Positions 15,690 through 24,731 of a DNA stretch of 64,000 bases are shown piece after piece (the stretch's first letter is position 1; each line of letters starts with the position of its first letter). Both the position numbers and the translations under genes were made by a program. Location of the stretch: assembly GCA_015056575.1 (NCBI GenBank), contig SVGA01000022.1:1-64000 (forward strand), written 5' to 3'. This stretch comes from Butyrivibrio sp. (GTDB taxonomy: Bacteria; Bacillota; Clostridia; Lachnospirales; Lachnospiraceae). The notes under the pieces are model-generated. The model saw only the letters and a program-made list of their open reading frames with translations, had not been told where the DNA came from and did not search any database.

Positions 15690-16756
15690 AGGTAGCGTTT
15701 GCCATAAAGAACCTTTTAATCTATCTTGCAGCACTTATTGCCGGCATTGTATTTGCAAGCTTCCATGGCGGCCCGGTGGCCTATGCGCCGCTTACAGTCC
15801 TTCTGCTTTTCCTGCCGGTTTCCGTCATTTATATTCTGATTTCCTTCAAACTCCTTCGGGTCTATCAGGAGATTGAAGTTCACAAACTCACCAAGGGTGA
15901 AGTTCACAAGTACCGGGCGGTTTTCGAGAACGCCGGCATTTTTCCCATACACAACATGGCAGTGGGAGTGTATAAGGACCGCTGCAATCTTTACGACATC
16001 CCTGAAGGGACCCGCATCAGCCTGGATTCCGGACAGAAACAGGAGCTGCATTCCGGAATAAACTGTCTTTTTGCGGGTGCCTATTACATCGGCATCGAAA
16101 ACGTCTCTTTTTCCGACCCGTTTCATATCCTTGAAATAACCTTCGACGTGCCCTACTCCTTCAGAGCCCTGGTAAAGCCCAGGATAACAGACATCGCAGG
16201 AAAGGCACTGGATCTTGAAAACCTCTTTAACAGCACCGGGCAAAAGAGCTATCGGCTTTACGAGGACATACCGGGGAATGACCTCAGGGCGTATCGGAAA
16301 GGGGACAGCCTCGCCTCCGTAAACTGGAAGGTCTCCGCAAGGCTCTCGGACCTTATGGTAAGGCTCCCTGACAGAATGGAAAAGAGGACGCTCACCATCA
16401 TCATGAATGCCTGCAACATCCCGGAAAGGGAGTGGGATACGGAGTTTCTAAAAGGAAGGGACTTCTTCCTGGAGTTCGTGGTATCCGCGGCCAGGCACTT
16501 TTCCGACCAGGGAATCCCGGTGACCATCATCTATCCGGCGGGGAAGATCTTTGAGAAAAAGATCGACTCCCGGGATGACTTTGATACCTTTTACGAGAGC
16601 GTTTCGGAGGGGGTGTTCTACTCCTCTGAAGGGGAATACAGGAAGCTTCAGGAACTGATAACAGTCCACAAGAAAACCGGAAACAGCAGGGACACATGGA
16701 TCGCCATCAATGAACAACCAAAAGACAGGGACAATTTCATCGATATTTATGAGTGA
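15686..16756 (+). CDS. DUF58 membrane-associated protein
   Basis: This 356-residue protein starts with two membrane segments (about residues 5-25 and 33-52). It carries the DUF58 signature DIPGNDLRAYRKGD...SVNWKVSARLSDLMVR at about 193-225, within a VWA-like C-terminal half. DUF58 proteins are regular partners of MoxR ATPases. It overlaps the MoxR gene by four bases and the transglutaminase gene by up to 47 bases, so all three are likely translated together. The cellular task is unknown; cell-envelope assembly is a guess from context. Confidence 0.88.
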   Translation: MKVAFAIKNLLIYLAALIAGIVFASFHGGPVAYAPLTVLLLFLPVSVIYILISFKLLRVYQEIEVHKLTKGEVHKYRAVFENAGIFPIHNMAVGVYKDRCNLYDIPEGTRISLDSGQKQELHSGINCLFAGAYYIGIENVSFSDPFHILEITFDVPYSFRALVKPRITDIAGKALDLENLFNSTGQKSYRLYEDIPGNDLRAYRKGDSLASVNWKVSARLSDLMVRLPDRMEKRTLTIIMNACNIPEREWDTEFLKGRDFFLEFVVSAARHFSDQGIPVTIIYPAGKIFEKKIDSRDDFDTFYESVSEGVFYSSEGEYRKLQELITVHKKTGNSRDTWIAINEQPKDRDNFIDIYE

Positions 16757-18992
16757 AGCTTTGGGTCATCTTTCGGCCTTTTGTTTTGCTGCGATTTTTT
16801 ATGAGATCTACCGGCTGTCCGGTTTTAGCGCAGAAAAGTCTCCCGGTGCTCTTATGCCCTTTTTCGCCCTGGGAGCATTCTTTGTCTGCTGCGTTCTTGA
16901 GCAGATATTTTCCATATTTGCCACGGGCAGGATAGCGGCTCTTTTCTCAATGCTGCCGCCTTTGGTACTGGTCCTTGTGATGCGGCGAAGCAACTCTCTC
17001 AAAGCTGCGGCGGGCGCGGTTATCCTTGGGGTAGCCTTAAGGCTGTGCATCGGCTTTTTGCGGCGGGGCAGGAAACGTTTTATGCTGGCTTTGTTTATTT
17101 CGGACGTGGTCACTTTGTATCTGTATTTTCTTAAGGAGAGCTTCAGGGGGAAAGATCTGACTGCAAAGCTTCTGTGCATCAGCCTTGCAATCCTTTCCCT
17201 GTGGGCGGTTCAGACATTTTTCGAAAAGGGAAAAGAGCTCTATCCGATACATCTTTTCCTTTGCCTTGGCGCAGCAGCTGTATTTTTTCCTATGGGAGAA
17301 AAACCCATCGACTGGTCACCTGTGGTACGGGCCGGAGAAAAAATTGTTTCCGGAATAGAAACCGCGGCGGATAACCTGTCCTACTACTTTGCTTCGCCCC
17401 TTGGAAATAACTATGTGGCCGGCTACAGCTCTTTTTCTTCAAAGGGTGGTAAGGTTGAGGGCTCTGATAAGGTGCAGCTTATCCTGGAGATGAAGGCCAA
17501 GCCCTACCACACCTTCACCGATGAGGAGACCGGAGAGATTGTAAGCATGCGAAAGACTCTGTATCTCACCGGAGGAAGGGGCGTGGATGAGGCAAGGTTT
17601 GTGGGATTTTTGGGATACCTTTACGAAAACGGCGTGGACAGGGAGACGGCGGCTCTTTTCTCAAATACAGAGGAAGTGGACATCGAGTACGCTTATCTTG
17701 ATACCTATGATGAGATTACGCCCTCCTTTGCATTTCTTCTGACACACTGGGAGGAGAAGGTGACAGGCGGAAGGAGCGCTTCCCTTCACAGGAAGGGTTA
17801 CAGGACAAAGGCAGGGTACCTGGATATCGACTACGGAAGTCCGTATCTTGCAGAATTGTTGCGGTCCGGAAGCGGTGGAGGTGTGCCGGATTATGAGACC
17901 GCCTGCGGCTACGCCAAGGAGCTGTGGGATATTAACCTTGGAGAGGTGATGTCTGCCGAAGAATACGAGGCGGCGGGAAAAGAATCGGATAAGACCCGGG
18001 AAGCGCCTCAGAGTGAATACCTCGATGTGACAGGAGCTGGGGAAAAGCTGACAGACCTTGCCCGGCAGATCACACAGGAAGGGGCTACGGACTACGACAC
18101 ATGCAGGCAGATAGAGAGCTATCTTCGCCAGTATACCTATGACACCAACGCCCTTGGCGGCTACGATCCGGGCTCGGATATGGGAAGCAGCAAGGGAATG
18201 GCGGACATTGCAGAGAGGTTCCTCTTTGACACGGGAAGGGGCTACTGCGTCCACTTCACTTCATCTATGGTGATGCTCCTTAGGTTGTCCGGTATCCCCG
18301 CCAGAACAGCAACAGGCTATCGTTATGCCTTCCCTTTTGAAAAGGCCCAGCAGTACAAGGTTGGCAGCAACTGCGCTCACGCCTGGCCCGAGGCTTACAT
18401 TGAAGGGGCGGGATGGATCCCCTTTGAACCTACTTCCGGTTATTATACCCTCACAGGAAACTCCTGGCACAGAAAGAAAGCTGCGGAGGAATCCGGCTAT
18501 AAGATGCCAAAACCCGTAGTAACGGCTGCCGGCGCTGATGAACAGGCCCTGACTCAGGAAGAGACCTCCTTTGAAGGATCTCTTATTTTGGCACTGAAGG
18601 TGTTTTGGCCCTTTGCCGCCTCCGCGGCGCTTATAGTAATTCTTCTTTTTGCGGGGGCGCGAGGATACAAGGCTATGAGGTATAGCCTCTCTACCCCCTC
18701 CCGGCAGATTCTCTTCGATGTGGAGATGATAAAGAGGAGCCTTTCAAGGGTGACCCGGGGCGGGATAAGTGACCGGGGGCTCCTGTCGGACTATCTGGAT
18801 GCCGCACCGCCGGAACTGCGGGATGAGCTTACCTGCGTCTTTGCGGCGGCCTACAGAGTGCTGTACAGCACGGGAAAAGAGGCTGAGCCTACAACCAAGG
18901 AGAATGAACTGGCTAGAAATCTGAGAAAAACCCTGGAGAAGGCCAAAGGGCCTTCAAGACCTCCCTTAGTGCACGTTTTTGAGAACATTTAA
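16710..18992 (+). CDS. Transglutaminase-like membrane protein (TgpA-like)
   Basis: The 760-residue protein has about six N-terminal membrane segments (to about residue 205) and a large extracytoplasmic part. Its transglutaminase-like core has Cys513 in GRGYCVHF, His557 in CAHAWPEAY, and a FEPT in place of FDPT as the third residue. One more membrane segment (about 625-650) and a cytoplasmic tail resembling DUF4129 follow. The layout matches TgpA/YebA-type proteins next to MoxR and DUF58. The start at 16710 overlaps the DUF58 gene; ATG 16749 (M14) is an equally possible start. The substrate is unknown. Confidence 0.85.
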   Translation: MNNQKTGTISSIFMSEALGHLSAFCFAAIFYEIYRLSGFSAEKSPGALMPFFALGAFFVCCVLEQIFSIFATGRIAALFSMLPPLVLVLVMRRSNSLKAAAGAVILGVALRLCIGFLRRGRKRFMLALFISDVVTLYLYFLKESFRGKDLTAKLLCISLAILSLWAVQTFFEKGKELYPIHLFLCLGAAAVFFPMGEKPIDWSPVVRAGEKIVSGIETAADNLSYYFASPLGNNYVAGYSSFSSKGGKVEGSDKVQLILEMKAKPYHTFTDEETGEIVSMRKTLYLTGGRGVDEARFVGFLGYLYENGVDRETAALFSNTEEVDIEYAYLDTYDEITPSFAFLLTHWEEKVTGGRSASLHRKGYRTKAGYLDIDYGSPYLAELLRSGSGGGVPDYETACGYAKELWDINLGEVMSAEEYEAAGKESDKTREAPQSEYLDVTGAGEKLTDLARQITQEGATDYDTCRQIESYLRQYTYDTNALGGYDPGSDMGSSKGMADIAERFLFDTGRGYCVHFTSSMVMLLRLSGIPARTATGYRYAFPFEKAQQYKVGSNCAHAWPEAYIEGAGWIPFEPTSGYYTLTGNSWHRKKAAEESGYKMPKPVVTAAGADEQALTQEETSFEGSLILALKVFWPFAASAALIVILLFAGARGYKAMRYSLSTPSRQILFDVEMIKRSLSRVTRGGISDRGLLSDYLDAAPPELRDELTCVFAAAYRVLYSTGKEAEPTTKENELARNLRKTLEKAKGPSRPPLVHVFENI

Positions 18993-19052
18993 AACTATAA
19001 GGATCATTTGTTGCGGGCTTTTTGCGTCTTGGCCTCAAAAAAGAATATTAGA

Positions 19053-19081
19053 TTGTGCGCAAATTAAATGAGTGATAGTAT
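19053..19081 (+). promoter_or_regulatory. Sigma-A-type promoter of the GAF/threonine aldolase genes
   Basis: TTGTGC (19053-19058), a 17-base spacer, then TAGTAT (19076-19081). It is followed within about 30 bases by a terminator-like hairpin. Confidence 0.5.
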
Positions 19082-19111
19082 AGTTGATGTGGGCAAATGC
19101 GCTCGGTGCGA

Positions 19112-19141
19112 GAATTTCGCAGACGAAATTCTTTATTATTT
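19112..19141 (+). terminator. Leader terminator-like hairpin before the GAF gene
   Basis: GAATTTCG/CGAAATTC around CAGA (19112-19131) is followed by TTTATTATTTT. Because it lies between the promoter and the ribosome binding site, it may act as an attenuator; no aptamer is obvious. Confidence 0.5.
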
Positions 19142-19176
19142 TGTGGGAGCAACAGTTCCCGATAGGAGAACATAAG

Positions 19177-19638
19177 ATGACAGATTACAAGCTTCTTGCG
19201 GCGCAGATCAAATCACTGGCTGCGGACGAACATCATTTTATCCCGGTTATGTCCAACGCTTCTGCGCTTTTATATGAAAATATGGAGGACCTTAACTGGG
19301 CGGGCTTCTACCTTATGAACAAGGGCTCGCTTATGCTTGGACCCTTCCAGGGAAAGGTTGCCTGCATCAGGATCGAGGTGGGAAAGGGTGTCTGCGGCAC
19401 AGCAGTGGCTGAGAATAAGACTCAGCTGGTAAAAAATGTCCACGAATTCCCGGGACACATCGCCTGTGACAGCGCATCAAACTCCGAGATTGTCGTTCCG
19501 ATACATTCTGAGGGCAAGGTGGTTGCTGTTCTTGATATCGACAGCCCCAGCCTTAACAGGTTTGATGAGGCTGACAGGGAAGGCCTTGAGCTGTTTGTCC
19601 GCACACTTGAAGAATCTATGGATCTTAATACAATCTGA
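19177..19638 (+). CDS. msrC: GAF-domain free methionine-R-sulfoxide reductase
   Basis: The 153-residue protein is a single GAF domain of the fRMsr type. LNWAGFYLM, LGPFQGKVACIRIEVGKGVCGTA and FPGHIACDSASNSEIVVPI place the three cysteines expected for catalysis and resolution (ACI, VCG, ACD). The enzyme reduces free L-methionine-(R)-sulfoxide in the cytoplasm using thioredoxin. ATG 19177 was chosen because AGGAGA lies eight bases upstream; a longer frame upstream reads through the leader hairpin. The threonine aldolase gene follows after 19 bases, so both share a transcript. Confidence 0.87.
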   Translation: MTDYKLLAAQIKSLAADEHHFIPVMSNASALLYENMEDLNWAGFYLMNKGSLMLGPFQGKVACIRIEVGKGVCGTAVAENKTQLVKNVHEFPGHIACDSASNSEIVVPIHSEGKVVAVLDIDSPSLNRFDEADREGLELFVRTLEESMDLNTI

Positions 19639-19657
19639 CACAGAAACGGAGAAGAAC

Positions 19658-20728
19658 ATGGGACAGAAAATATCTTTTTCCAGTGATTACACAAGAAACG
19701 CTCATCCCGCCATCCTTAAGAGGCTTACGGATATGGGCTTTGAGCAGAATGTTGGCTACGGCACTGATCCTATCTGTGAGAGTGCTGCAGAGAAGATAAA
19801 GAAGGCCTGTGAATGTCCCGGGGCTGAGGTGTTCTTCCTTATTGGAGGAACCCAGACCAATCAGACCATAATCGATATGCTCCTTGAATCCTACGAGGGC
19901 GTTGTTGCGGCAGGGACAGGACATATCGCAGCCCATGAAGCAGGGGCCATCGAGTTCTCAGGCCACAAGGTGCTTACGCTTCCTAATGAGGGAGAAGAGA
20001 CCGACACCGAAAGGTACGGCTCGAATATTGGCAAGATTTCCGCAAAAGACCTTGAGGCTTACCTTGATACCTTTTTTGCCGACGGAAATCACGAACACAT
20101 GGTATTTCCCGGAGCGGTCTATATTTCCCATCCTACGGAGTACGGAACCCTTTATACAAAGAAGGAGCTTTCGGACATTTCAGAAGTCTGCAGGCAGAGG
20201 CAGATACCTCTTTTCCTGGATGGAGCAAGGCTGGGATACGGCCTTATGAGCAAAAGAACCGACGTTACCCTGAGTGACATTGCGCAGCTGACAGATGTCT
20301 TTTACATCGGAGGAACCAAGGTGGGAGCCATGTTCGGCGAGGCTGTGGTGTTCACAAAAGGCGGAAAGCCAAGGCACCACGTTCCCATTATCAAGCAGCA
20401 CGGAGCACTTCTTGCAAAGGGTTGGCTTCTTGGAGTTCAGTTCGACACATTGTTCACAGATGACCTTTACTTCAGCATAAGCAAGAATGCCATAGATATG
20501 GCGGAGGAGCTTAAGAGCAGACTCAAGGAAAAGAACTATGAATTTTTCCTGGATTCTCCCACAAATCAGCAGTTTATCATTGTAGACAACGATAAGCTTA
20601 ATGAACTTGATGAAAATGTGGGTTACAGCTTCTGGGAGAAGTACGATGACAACCATACAGTCATCAGACTTGCCACAGATTGGGCAACAACTAAGGAAGA
20701 ACTTGATACACTGATGAATTATTTATAA
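19658..20728 (+). CDS. ltaE: Threonine aldolase-family PLP enzyme
   Basis: The 356-residue protein is a fold-type I PLP enzyme of the beta-eliminating lyase/threonine aldolase family. FLIGGTQTNQ (about residues 58-67), the aspartate in FLDGARLGYGL (about 187-197) and the PLP lysine in YIGGTKVGAMFGE (about K221) are visible. It should cleave L-threonine or related beta-hydroxy amino acids to glycine and an aldehyde. A start at ATG 19658 fits GGAGAAG and the family's usual N-terminus; the open frame continues upstream inside the preceding gene only by chance. Confidence 0.88.
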   Translation: MGQKISFSSDYTRNAHPAILKRLTDMGFEQNVGYGTDPICESAAEKIKKACECPGAEVFFLIGGTQTNQTIIDMLLESYEGVVAAGTGHIAAHEAGAIEFSGHKVLTLPNEGEETDTERYGSNIGKISAKDLEAYLDTFFADGNHEHMVFPGAVYISHPTEYGTLYTKKELSDISEVCRQRQIPLFLDGARLGYGLMSKRTDVTLSDIAQLTDVFYIGGTKVGAMFGEAVVFTKGGKPRHHVPIIKQHGALLAKGWLLGVQFDTLFTDDLYFSISKNAIDMAEELKSRLKEKNYEFFLDSPTNQQFIIVDNDKLNELDENVGYSFWEKYDDNHTVIRLATDWATTKEELDTLMNYL

Positions 20729-20748
20729 CAGAACACAGAATGTTCACA

Positions 20749-20780
20749 AATGCGCAAGCTTACTGGGCTTACGCATTTTA
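20749..20780 (+). terminator. Intrinsic terminator after threonine aldolase
   Basis: AATGCGCAAGC (20749-20759) pairs with GCTTACGCATT (20767-20777) with one wobble, then TTAAATT. Confidence 0.7.
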
Positions 20781-20880
20781 AATTACGTAAAATGTAGTAT
20801 TGACGCGGCTTTGCGATAAGCATATGATATAAAAGTCGTAATTGGCGCTTTTTTAACAAATAAACCGGAAGAGGTACGAA

Positions 20881-23800
20881 ATGAAAAGAACACAGGTGGG
20901 GAGACTGCTTGGGCTTACCCTTGCAGTAATTATGGGTGTTTCCACGCCCGTTTCAGCCTTCGCGCAGGAAGAAGTTGGGGGACTTCTTGCTGTAACAGAG
21001 GAGACTGAAGAAGCTGTGGAAACTGCTGAGGCAGAAGAAACAGAAGAAGCTTCTGAAGAAGCTGACGCAGAAAAATCTGAAGTAATTAAAGTAACCGAGG
21101 AAGCTGCAGAAGAAGAGACAGAGGTTGAGGCAGAAGCTGCAGATGAGAAAGCTGTTGCAGATACAGTTGATGCAGAGGCAGCAGTAGATGCTGCGGAAAC
21201 AGGCACTTTACCGGAAGCCGAAGAGACAGAAGATGCGGCACTTGTTAGTGCGCCGGAAGTTAATCTTACTGCAGAGTTCATCGATTTTGGTGATGAGGCA
21301 GATGCTTTCATCAAAGAACAGGGACAGGATGCATATGAAATTAAAACCAATAGAATGAGTGATAAAAGGTATTTCTTAACTGTTGTTCTTAAGATGTGGC
21401 CTTTTATAACCAATACTGTGCTTGATTCTGTTGCTGTGAATTATGATGGCAATGACAGCGAAGATAAGCTCGGGGTCAGAGATGCCTATTATTGCAGCTC
21501 TTACGCCGGCACAAAGAACTGTTTTGTCATTGAATTGGAAATGGGAGCAGATACGGATACTGTTCCTGTTGAGTTCCTTGAAAGCGGCGCTAAGCTCAGC
21601 TTTAAAGCTGATTGGTCCATGAATGTACTTAGGGGCTATACACTTAATGCCAACGGCGGCGTATTTGACGATACCGTTCTCTTTGGCGGAAGCAGCATAA
21701 CCTATACAGCAGGCGACTCCAAGAGCCTTAAGCCTGTAGAAGGAAACGATAACAATACAACAGTAACAGTAACTTATAATCAGAACAAGACAGTTGCATA
21801 CGTTCCTGTTATGCAGAACGGATTCCTTCCGCTTCCCCAGGATAATGCAGGGGTTTCAATGGATCTTGCGGGAAGGCCCTATGACAAAGACAGACTCCCT
21901 CTTCTTGGCTGGAATACCAAAAGCGATGGAAGCGGTGAGTTCTATACAGGCGAGCAGATCCTTTTGGACAAGACATTCAGATACAATAAAACCGGAAGTT
22001 TGGATACTCTAGTAAATCTGTACGCTATATTCCCTGAGTACTACGGTGCAGAGTTTATACTTGACGGTGAGTCCTACGTGGGTGATTACTGGACCAACAC
22101 TCCAAATCCAGGTCACAAAGACAGCCTTCAGAATCTCTTCTTGCTTGCAACCAAGGGAGCAGAGGATAAGCTTGTAAAGGAAGGTTACACACTTTCCTGG
22201 TTCCTCAATGAGGACTGCACAATTCCTGCAGATTTTGCAACAAAGATCGATGACTGCAAGAAGATCAGGGACAGACTTACAGTTTACGGACAGTGGACAA
22301 AGAACGTTCCTGAAGTTAAGACTTTCTATGGCACAGTATTCTTTAAAAACGTTGATGGTGCTGAGGAGGGAGTAAAGCTTGAGGTTGGCAATACCCTTGA
22401 TCTTTCAAAGTATCTTTTCACCAGGAAGGGCTACACCTTCAAGAACTGGACTGCTACAGTAGGCGGCAAGACCAAGACCTTTGCAAAGAATGCCAAGATC
22501 GCAAAATGCTTTAAGAACGACGGCGAAGAGCTTACTCTTACTGCAAACTGGAGCATAAATACCTATAAGATCAACTATGTTCTGAACGGCGGAACTCAGG
22601 CGAAAACAGCGCCTAAGACCTACAACGTGGAGGCTGGGGTATCACTTCCTACACCTGCTAAGACCGGCTACGTTTTCAAGGGCTGGGATGTTAAGAAGGA
22701 CGGCAAGGCTGTGACAGATTCTGCTGAGCTTGCTTTAGTTTACGATGAAGAGAAAAATGTGATCCCTGCAGGCAACTGCGGAAACCTCACCCTTTCAGCC
22801 AAGTTTGTTCCCTTTGGATATAAGATTCTTTTCCATGTAGAAGGCGCTGCAGAGCCTATGGTTCTTGTTGACTACGGATACTATGAGCCTCTTAAATATA
22901 CAGATACAATTAGCTTTAATGATGCTGCGATGCAGATAGAAGATACCCTTGGATGGCATGAGACAAAGCCCGGAGAAAACAATCCCAACAGGGATCGTAA
23001 GATAATCGGCTTCTCAAAAACTGAGGGCGGTAAGGTTGATTTTGACAGAATCAAAAAATACACAAAGCTTTCCCAGGATGTGGAAGAGCTGCACCTGTAT
23101 GCGGTCCTTGAGGAAAAAACATATTATATAAATTACCATCTTGACGAGTACGAGAGAGCTACTCTTTCAAAGCCTCTTTACACCTTCAAGAGCGGAAACA
23201 AGAGATTTAATCTTCCTACCGCAAAGTGCCCGGGATTTAAGTTCTACGGCTGGGAGTTTAACCAATCAAGAAACAGTGACAAATCCCTGTTCTACTCCTA
23301 TATAAGAAGATGTACTCCTTACGCCTGCGACGTGGAACTGGCTACAACCGTCGCTGCAAATGTAAACAACGATATCGAGGTATGGCCGTATTTTGTGCCC
23401 AATAAGATCAAGGTATATGTTTCACCCAACGGCTCAGGCGTGTATGAGGACGTACAGGTTGAAACCTACGAAGGTACCGACATCAGACGCAAAAAGGTTA
23501 CCAGCAAAAGAGCTTTTGGAGAGGTTTACTATGGAAGCGATCATCTTGCCAGCGAATGGTACAACGAATCCATGAACGACTGGTACAGACCCGGCTATGA
23601 GTTTGTTGGATACTCCAAGAATCCCAAGGCCACATCAGCGGATGAGATATTTACAAAGTTGTATTACGGCATTGAGAATTTCAGCAGCGTTGCTACCTCC
23701 GGATCCGGAACAATCTACTGCATCTGGAAAAAGAACGTGAATACAATAGACAACAGCTATGCAACAATTATTGATGACGGAGAGATTGTTGACGAGCACT

Positions 23801-24309
23801 TCTGGGGCTATAAAGCCGAGGGCTTCCCTTTTACCATGACCTATGGTGAGGGTAAGAGCGTAACTCTCCCCAAGGCAAGTCTTGAAGGCTATGAATTCCT
23901 TGGCTGGAAGAGCGATCACCTTGACAAGTTCAGCAAAGTAACTAAGAAGAACGGCTATATTACGGCTATAGCTCCCACCAACTGCTATGACCTGGAGGTT
24001 TATCCCGTATTCAGAAGATGCGTATATGACCTTGTCATTAACTGCAACGGAGGTTCCTATGACAAACTGAAGACCTTCTATATTGCAAGAGGCCTTGATT
24101 ACAGCGATGATGTCGCACCGTATCTTACAGGCTTTACACATCTCAATGTGACAAGAAAGGGGTACAAGCTCATGGGCTTCTCCAAGGATCCCAAGGGAGC
24201 CACCGGCATTATTATTGGCGCTGACGGAAAGCCCGTTTACAAGTCACACACTCTTTCTCTTAACGGAAACAAGAAAGTAACACTCTATGCAATATGGAAA
24301 AAGAACTAA
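20881..24309 (+). CDS. Secreted surface protein with InlB-type B repeats
   Basis: A 1142-residue exported protein. Residues 1-30 are a signal peptide (MKRTQVGRLLGLTLAVIMGV...AFAQ), and about 30-125 are a very acidic Glu/Ala low-complexity stretch. The remainder contains about seven Listeria-Bacteroides (InlB B-repeat/Flg_new) beta-grasp units, each with a GY-x-F-x-GW or similar core, for example near residues 340, 517, 597, 784, 907, 1004 and 1095. The chain ends at YAIWKKN with no LPxTG motif, no membrane segment and no evident wall-binding module, so the mode of retention is unclear; ionic binding or plain secretion are possible. An adhesive role is only a guess. A terminator before and a strong promoter after isolate it as a single gene. 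Confidence 0.85.
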   Translation: MKRTQVGRLLGLTLAVIMGVSTPVSAFAQEEVGGLLAVTEETEEAVETAEAEETEEASEEADAEKSEVIKVTEEAAEEETEVEAEAADEKAVADTVDAEAAVDAAETGTLPEAEETEDAALVSAPEVNLTAEFIDFGDEADAFIKEQGQDAYEIKTNRMSDKRYFLTVVLKMWPFITNTVLDSVAVNYDGNDSEDKLGVRDAYYCSSYAGTKNCFVIELEMGADTDTVPVEFLESGAKLSFKADWSMNVLRGYTLNANGGVFDDTVLFGGSSITYTAGDSKSLKPVEGNDNNTTVTVTYNQNKTVAYVPVMQNGFLPLPQDNAGVSMDLAGRPYDKDRLPLLGWNTKSDGSGEFYTGEQILLDKTFRYNKTGSLDTLVNLYAIFPEYYGAEFILDGESYVGDYWTNTPNPGHKDSLQNLFLLATKGAEDKLVKEGYTLSWFLNEDCTIPADFATKIDDCKKIRDRLTVYGQWTKNVPEVKTFYGTVFFKNVDGAEEGVKLEVGNTLDLSKYLFTRKGYTFKNWTATVGGKTKTFAKNAKIAKCFKNDGEELTLTANWSINTYKINYVLNGGTQAKTAPKTYNVEAGVSLPTPAKTGYVFKGWDVKKDGKAVTDSAELALVYDEEKNVIPAGNCGNLTLSAKFVPFGYKILFHVEGAAEPMVLVDYGYYEPLKYTDTISFNDAAMQIEDTLGWHETKPGENNPNRDRKIIGFSKTEGGKVDFDRIKKYTKLSQDVEELHLYAVLEEKTYYINYHLDEYERATLSKPLYTFKSGNKRFNLPTAKCPGFKFYGWEFNQSRNSDKSLFYSYIRRCTPYACDVELATTVAANVNNDIEVWPYFVPNKIKVYVSPNGSGVYEDVQVETYEGTDIRRKKVTSKRAFGEVYYGSDHLASEWYNESMNDWYRPGYEFVGYSKNPKATSADEIFTKLYYGIENFSSVATSGSGTIYCIWKKNVNTIDNSYATIIDDGEIVDEHFWGYKAEGFPFTMTYGEGKSVTLPKASLEGYEFLGWKSDHLDKFSKVTKKNGYITAIAPTNCYDLEVYPVFRRCVYDLVINCNGGSYDKLKTFYIARGLDYSDDVAPYLTGFTHLNVTRKGYKLMGFSKDPKGATGIIIGADGKPVYKSHTLSLNGNKKVTLYAIWKKN

Positions 24310-24320
24310 GGAAAACGTTA

Positions 24321-24349
24321 TTGCAATATCAGTTTTTTTGTTGTAGAAT
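24321..24349 (+). promoter_or_regulatory. Sigma-A-type promoter of ileS
   Basis: TTGCAA (24321-24326), a 17-base spacer, TAGAAT (24344-24349). It lies just after the surface-protein stop codon and just before the T-box leader. Confidence 0.75.
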
Positions 24350-24355
24350 GTGTGC

Positions 24356-24629
24356 ATTAAAAACCGAATAGAAAAGCTGTGACGAAGACAGTAGACAGTA
24401 ATCAAAGTCCCAGAGAGCCTGCGTTTGGTGAGAGCAGGTACGAGTAGTTATTGATCGAATATCACTTCCGAGCTGCAGGATTGAAAGTATATCTGCCATT
24501 AGATCCTGACGCACTCCCCGCGTGAGAGGGAAGCGTATTCAACCGGTTTTTCCGGCGCGTATGTAAACAGGTGGTATAACGAGAGTATATTATAGCCTCG
24601 TCCTTTTTACAGGACGGGGCTATTTTTTC
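24356..24629 (+). ncRNA. T-box leader controlling ileS (isoleucine specifier)
   Basis: The leader has the typical order. Stem I contains AGAGAGCCTGCG...GGTGAGAGCAGG. The specifier ATC (24461-24463) is followed by A, matching isoleucine and the downstream gene. The antiterminator region has the T-box sequence AGGTGGTATAACGAG (TGGT at 24572-24575 can pair with the tRNA NCCA end). The terminator is ATAGCCTCGTCC (24592-24603) with GGACGGGGCTAT (24612-24623) and a T-run. Uncharged tRNA-Ile should stabilise the antiterminator and switch ileS on. Confidence 0.95.
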
Positions 24630-24710
24630 CGTGTGAAGCAGAGCCATGCAGTGATGTGCAATGCATGCTGGCATGCAATTGTACATCAATATATGGCTCT
24701 GCTTCACACG
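24630..24710. repeat. 81-nt hairpin between the T-box terminator and ileS
   Basis: CGTGTGAAGCAGAGCCAT (24630-24647) is perfectly complementary to 24693-24710. Inside it, TGTGCAATGCATGC pairs with GCATGCAATTGTACA with one bulge and one wobble around a TG centre. It directly abuts the T-run of the T-box terminator and ends about 12 bases before the ileS ribosome binding site. It is not part of the usual T-box fold. Confidence 0.85.
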
Positions 24711-24731
24711 AAATGATGAAAGGAGAGTCCT

